This document shows positions 6,519 through 8,320 of a stretch of 8,320 bases of DNA, piece after piece. Position 1 is the stretch's first letter. Each line of letters starts with the position of its first letter. The notes below the pieces were generated by a model that was not told the DNA's origin, did no database searches, and was given only the letters and a program-made list of their open reading frames with translations. The translations under genes were made by a program, and so were the position numbers. The stretch covers positions 1 through 8,320 of the forward strand of contig BQMV01000146.1 of NCBI GenBank assembly GCA_022181005.1, read 5' to 3'. Origin of the DNA: Anaerolineaceae bacterium (lineage in GTDB: Bacteria; Chloroflexota; Anaerolineae; Anaerolineales; Villigracilaceae).

Positions 6519-7754
6519 ATGACAGATTTCAAACATATTGCGACCAAAATTACATTCACGCTGTTCATTGCGCAAAGTTTCGCATCGGCGGGCTTTATCG
6601 CTGCGGCAGCCATTAACCCGATCCTCGGCGCTAAATTAGCCGCTCATCGTTCCTTAGCCACCGTCCCCACCGCCGCCTATTTATTAAGCGGCGCGCTGTC
6701 GGCTTCAGCTTGGGGCGTCATTATGGATCGCATTGGACGACGAAACGGAATCGTCGCCGGCTTGTTGATCGGCGTCGTCGGCAATACGCTGGTGCTATTC
6801 GCCATTCAACATGCGTCATTTTTGCTGGTGTTAGTAGGATTAATGATGATGGGCGCGACGAATTCCGCCGTACAATTGGGACGCTTCGCCGCCGCAGAAG
6901 TCAACCCTCCAGACCGGCGCGGACGCGCAATTTCGATGGTGGTGCTCGGCGGCGTGATTGGCACAATTCTGGCGCGCGTTTCCGCCGTACCGATGGGCAG
7001 TTTCACTGTCAGCATCGGCTGGGATGAATTGGCGGGAGCCTATCTTGCCACGCTGGTATTATTCGCGTTGGCGGCTGTCTTCGTATTCGTCGGCTTGCGT
7101 CCCGACCCGCGCGACGTAGGCAGAGAAGTTGCGAAACAATATCCCGAATTGACGCCGCAAGGCGAAGCGCGCCCCATTTGGAAAATCCTGCGTCAGCCGG
7201 CTTCCATTACCGCCGTAATGGCGATGACGCTAGGGCAAGTGGTCATGGTCGCCGTCATGGTCGTCACTTCGCTCCACATGGAAGACCATCACCACGCGCG
7301 CAGCGCTATTTATACGGTGATCTCAGCGCACACGTTCGGCATGTATGCGCCTTCAATCATCTCGGGCTGGCTGTTAGATACGATCGGGCGCGGCAAGATG
7401 ATTCTCATCGGATCGTTCGCTCTGCTTCTTTCGTGCATTGCCGCGCCGCTCTCGCCGAATATATTTCCGTTAGGTTTCGCGCTCTTCTTGTTAGGCGTCG
7501 GTTGGAATTTTTGCTTTGTGGGCGGCTCGACTTTGCTTGCCGACCAACTCTCGCCGCTGGAACGCTCGCGCACGCAAGGCGCGAACGATCTCCTTATGGG
7601 CTTAGCCTCGGCGCTGATCAGCCTCACCAGCGGCTTTATCTTCGACGCCGCCGGTTACACAATGATGGCGGTTATCGCAGGCGCATTATCATTTATACCG
7701 CTAGTATTATCGGTTTCGTTTATGCGGAGAACGTCGGCGCAGGCGCAAACATAA
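6519..7754 (+). CDS. Major facilitator superfamily (MFS) transporter
   Basis: Taking the ATG at 6519 gives 411 residues, normal for a 12-helix MFS permease of the inner membrane. Hydrophobic helices run through the whole length in two halves joined by a hydrophilic central loop at about 193-222. The MFS loop 2-3 signature is GVIMDRIGRR (66-75), and its counterpart in the second half is GWLLDTIGRG (283-292). A histidine cluster, H253 and H257-H259, lies between two helices. The substrate cannot be read from sequence: sugars, organic ions or drugs are possible. The opening MTDFKHIATK starts just before helix 1, as expected. Its divergent position from a LacI-domain kinase suggests, but does not prove, a shared ligand. 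The earlier in-frame ATG at 6396 would add 41 residues encoded across the promoter and is rejected. Transcription ends at a strong hairpin directly after the stop. Confidence 0.9.
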   Translation: MTDFKHIATKITFTLFIAQSFASAGFIAAAAINPILGAKLAAHRSLATVPTAAYLLSGALSASAWGVIMDRIGRRNGIVAGLLIGVVGNTLVLFAIQHASFLLVLVGLMMMGATNSAVQLGRFAAAEVNPPDRRGRAISMVVLGGVIGTILARVSAVPMGSFTVSIGWDELAGAYLATLVLFALAAVFVFVGLRPDPRDVGREVAKQYPELTPQGEARPIWKILRQPASITAVMAMTLGQVVMVAVMVVTSLHMEDHHHARSAIYTVISAHTFGMYAPSIISGWLLDTIGRGKMILIGSFALLLSCIAAPLSPNIFPLGFALFLLGVGWNFCFVGGSTLLADQLSPLERSRTQGANDLLMGLASALISLTSGFIFDAAGYTMMAVIAGALSFIPLVLSVSFMRRTSAQAQT

Positions 7755-7798
7755 ACAAAAAAACAGGCGCACGTACAACATGTGCGCCTGTTTTCCAT
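7755..7798. terminator. Bidirectional intrinsic terminator between transporter and cupin
   Basis: AAAACAGGCGCAC (7760-7772) pairs perfectly with GTGCGCCTGTTTT (7782-7794). A G-U and a T-A pair can extend the 13-bp stem to 15 bp around the loop ACAAC. T-runs flank it on both strands: TTTT on the plus strand and seven Ts on the minus strand. It therefore serves both converging genes. Confidence 0.92.
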
Positions 7799-7811
7799 CA
7801 ATTTCCGTTCG

Positions 7812-8135
7812 TTATTTTCTGATCATCGTCAGCAACATTTTAAATCGGGTCAACGCTTTCACGGTATGCGGCGTGTTAGCGGGCATGATAATCGCGTCGC
7901 CGGCCTTCAAGTGGAACGGCGTCTCAGCGAGCGTGATCTGAGCCTCCCCATCCAGCACATGGACCAACGCGTCGAACGGCGAGGCGTGTTCGCTCAAGTC
8001 TTGATCTTGATCAAATGCGAATAAGGTCACGTTGCCGGCGTTTGCCTTCGTAATTTGACGGCTGACAATCGAGCCGTCGTTATAGTCCGTCAGATCAACC
8101 ATATGTAAGATTTCAGATTTTGGAGCAGTAGCCAT
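7812..8135 (-). CDS. Small single-domain cupin protein
   Basis: From ATG at 8135 the protein has 107 residues (MATAPKSEIL...), the usual size for this small, functionally uncharacterised cupin family. The core shows the two conserved cupin motifs. The first is DLSEHASPFDALVHVLDG, about residues 46-63, with one clear metal-type His (His49) and Asp where Glu is common. The second is AGDAIIMPANTPH, about residues 77-89. The end, TRFKMLLTMIR, is characteristic of the family as I recall it. Cupins bind a metal or small ligand in a beta-barrel, and here the ligand set looks reduced, so catalysis is uncertain. No signal peptide is present. It starts four bases after the stop of the upstream gene and is clearly in an operon with it. 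A TTG at 8150 is an alternative start but lies before the Shine-Dalgarno that serves the ATG. Confidence 0.9.
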   Translation of the reverse strand: MATAPKSEILHMVDLTDYNDGSIVSRQITKANAGNVTLFAFDQDQDLSEHASPFDALVHVLDGEAQITLAETPFHLKAGDAIIMPANTPHTVKALTRFKMLLTMIRK

Positions 8136-8139
8136 TGTA

Positions 8140-8320
8140 TTACCTCTCAATATGAATTTGGTATGCGGCAGGCAGGCGCGTATAACGCGTCGTACCGGTC
8201 ACGATTAGAATCCCTTTCCCGCCCGATTTCAGCGAAAGCGGAAACTCAGCCGTTTGATCGGCGTTGACTGCAATTTGAGTCACAGTCGTCGTATCGCCCT
8301 CGACGATAAGCGCCAGGCGG
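8140..8320 (-). CDS. C-terminal 59 codons of an unidentified, possibly secreted, protein
   Basis: An open frame enters from the right edge and ends at TAA (8142-8140). The visible 59 residues alternate polar and hydrophobic positions (LALIVEGDTTTVTQIAVN, then GKGILIVTGTTRYTRLP), as in a beta-sandwich domain. They lack cysteines and membrane helices. The tail resembles, in style, the C-terminal beta-rich domains of secreted proteins in Chloroflexota, but the N-terminus that would show a signal peptide or catalytic domain is outside the window. I do not recognise the family. Its stop lies four bases upstream of the cupin ATG, marking a tight operon. Confidence 0.7.
   Translation of the reverse strand, partial: RLALIVEGDTTTVTQIAVNADQTAEFPLSLKSGGKGILIVTGTTRYTRLPAAYQIHIER
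8143..8148 (-). promoter_or_regulatory. Ribosome binding site of the cupin, inside the upstream gene
   Basis: GAGAGG on the minus strand lies seven bases before the cupin ATG at 8135. These six bases are also the last two sense codons, Glu-Arg, of the upstream gene, so translation of the two genes is probably coupled. Confidence 0.8.

Noticed and set aside
8136..8150. TTG at 8150 as the cupin start, adding five residues
   Set aside because: The GAGAGG that it would translate is the obvious Shine-Dalgarno for the ATG at 8135, and the family normally begins near there.

Overview
The window looks like bacterial chromosome from a member of the Chloroflexota, probably an Anaerolineae-like lineage. 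This rests on protein style rather than on a marker gene. The large kinase has no membrane segment, joins a LacI-type sugar-binding domain to GAF and histidine-kinase domains, and carries the HSSS...KGGGPGLGL catalytic-loop variant I associate with Chloroflexota GAF kinases. The left-edge glycosyltransferase-like protein and the small cupin also fit. Base composition is moderate, roughly half G+C, and even across the window. I see no rRNA, tRNA, CRISPR array, insertion sequence or phage gene.

Layout from left to right. (1) Positions 1-861, minus strand: the N-terminal 287 codons of a polytopic membrane protein of GT-C / family-39 glycosyltransferase style, cut by the left edge. (2) 1013-1483, plus: an isoprenylcysteine carboxyl methyltransferase-family membrane protein, followed by a terminator-like hairpin. 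(3) 1688-3076, plus: a complete dihydrolipoamide dehydrogenase (lpdA), standing alone without E1 or E2 genes. Its leader contains operator-like repeats and a strong hairpin just before the ribosome binding site. (4) 3183-6356, minus: a 1057-residue cytoplasmic sensor histidine kinase with an N-terminal LacI-like ligand-binding domain. It converges on lpdA, and a 13-bp stem terminator lies between them. (5) 6519-7754, plus: a 411-residue MFS transporter, divergent from the kinase. (6) 7812-8135, minus: a 107-residue cupin, translationally coupled to an upstream gene whose last 59 codons lie at 8140-8320.

The most interesting part is 6356-6520, the divergent control region between kinase and transporter. 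It holds a perfect 9-3-9 palindrome that lies just downstream of a TATACT -10 box facing the kinase, and a clear TTGAAT-16-TATAAT promoter facing the transporter. My inference is a ligand-sensing and transport module: the LacI-like domain would sense a small molecule, probably a sugar, in the cytoplasm, and the adjacent MFS protein may move the same or a related compound. No response regulator lies in the window, so the kinase is an orphan here.

The six complete or partial flanking genes look like ordinary housekeeping or accessory genes. There is no gene-free stretch longer than about 210 bases. Gaps are 862-1012, 1484-1687, 3077-3182, 6357-6518 and 7755-7811, and their contents are listed where anything is visible.
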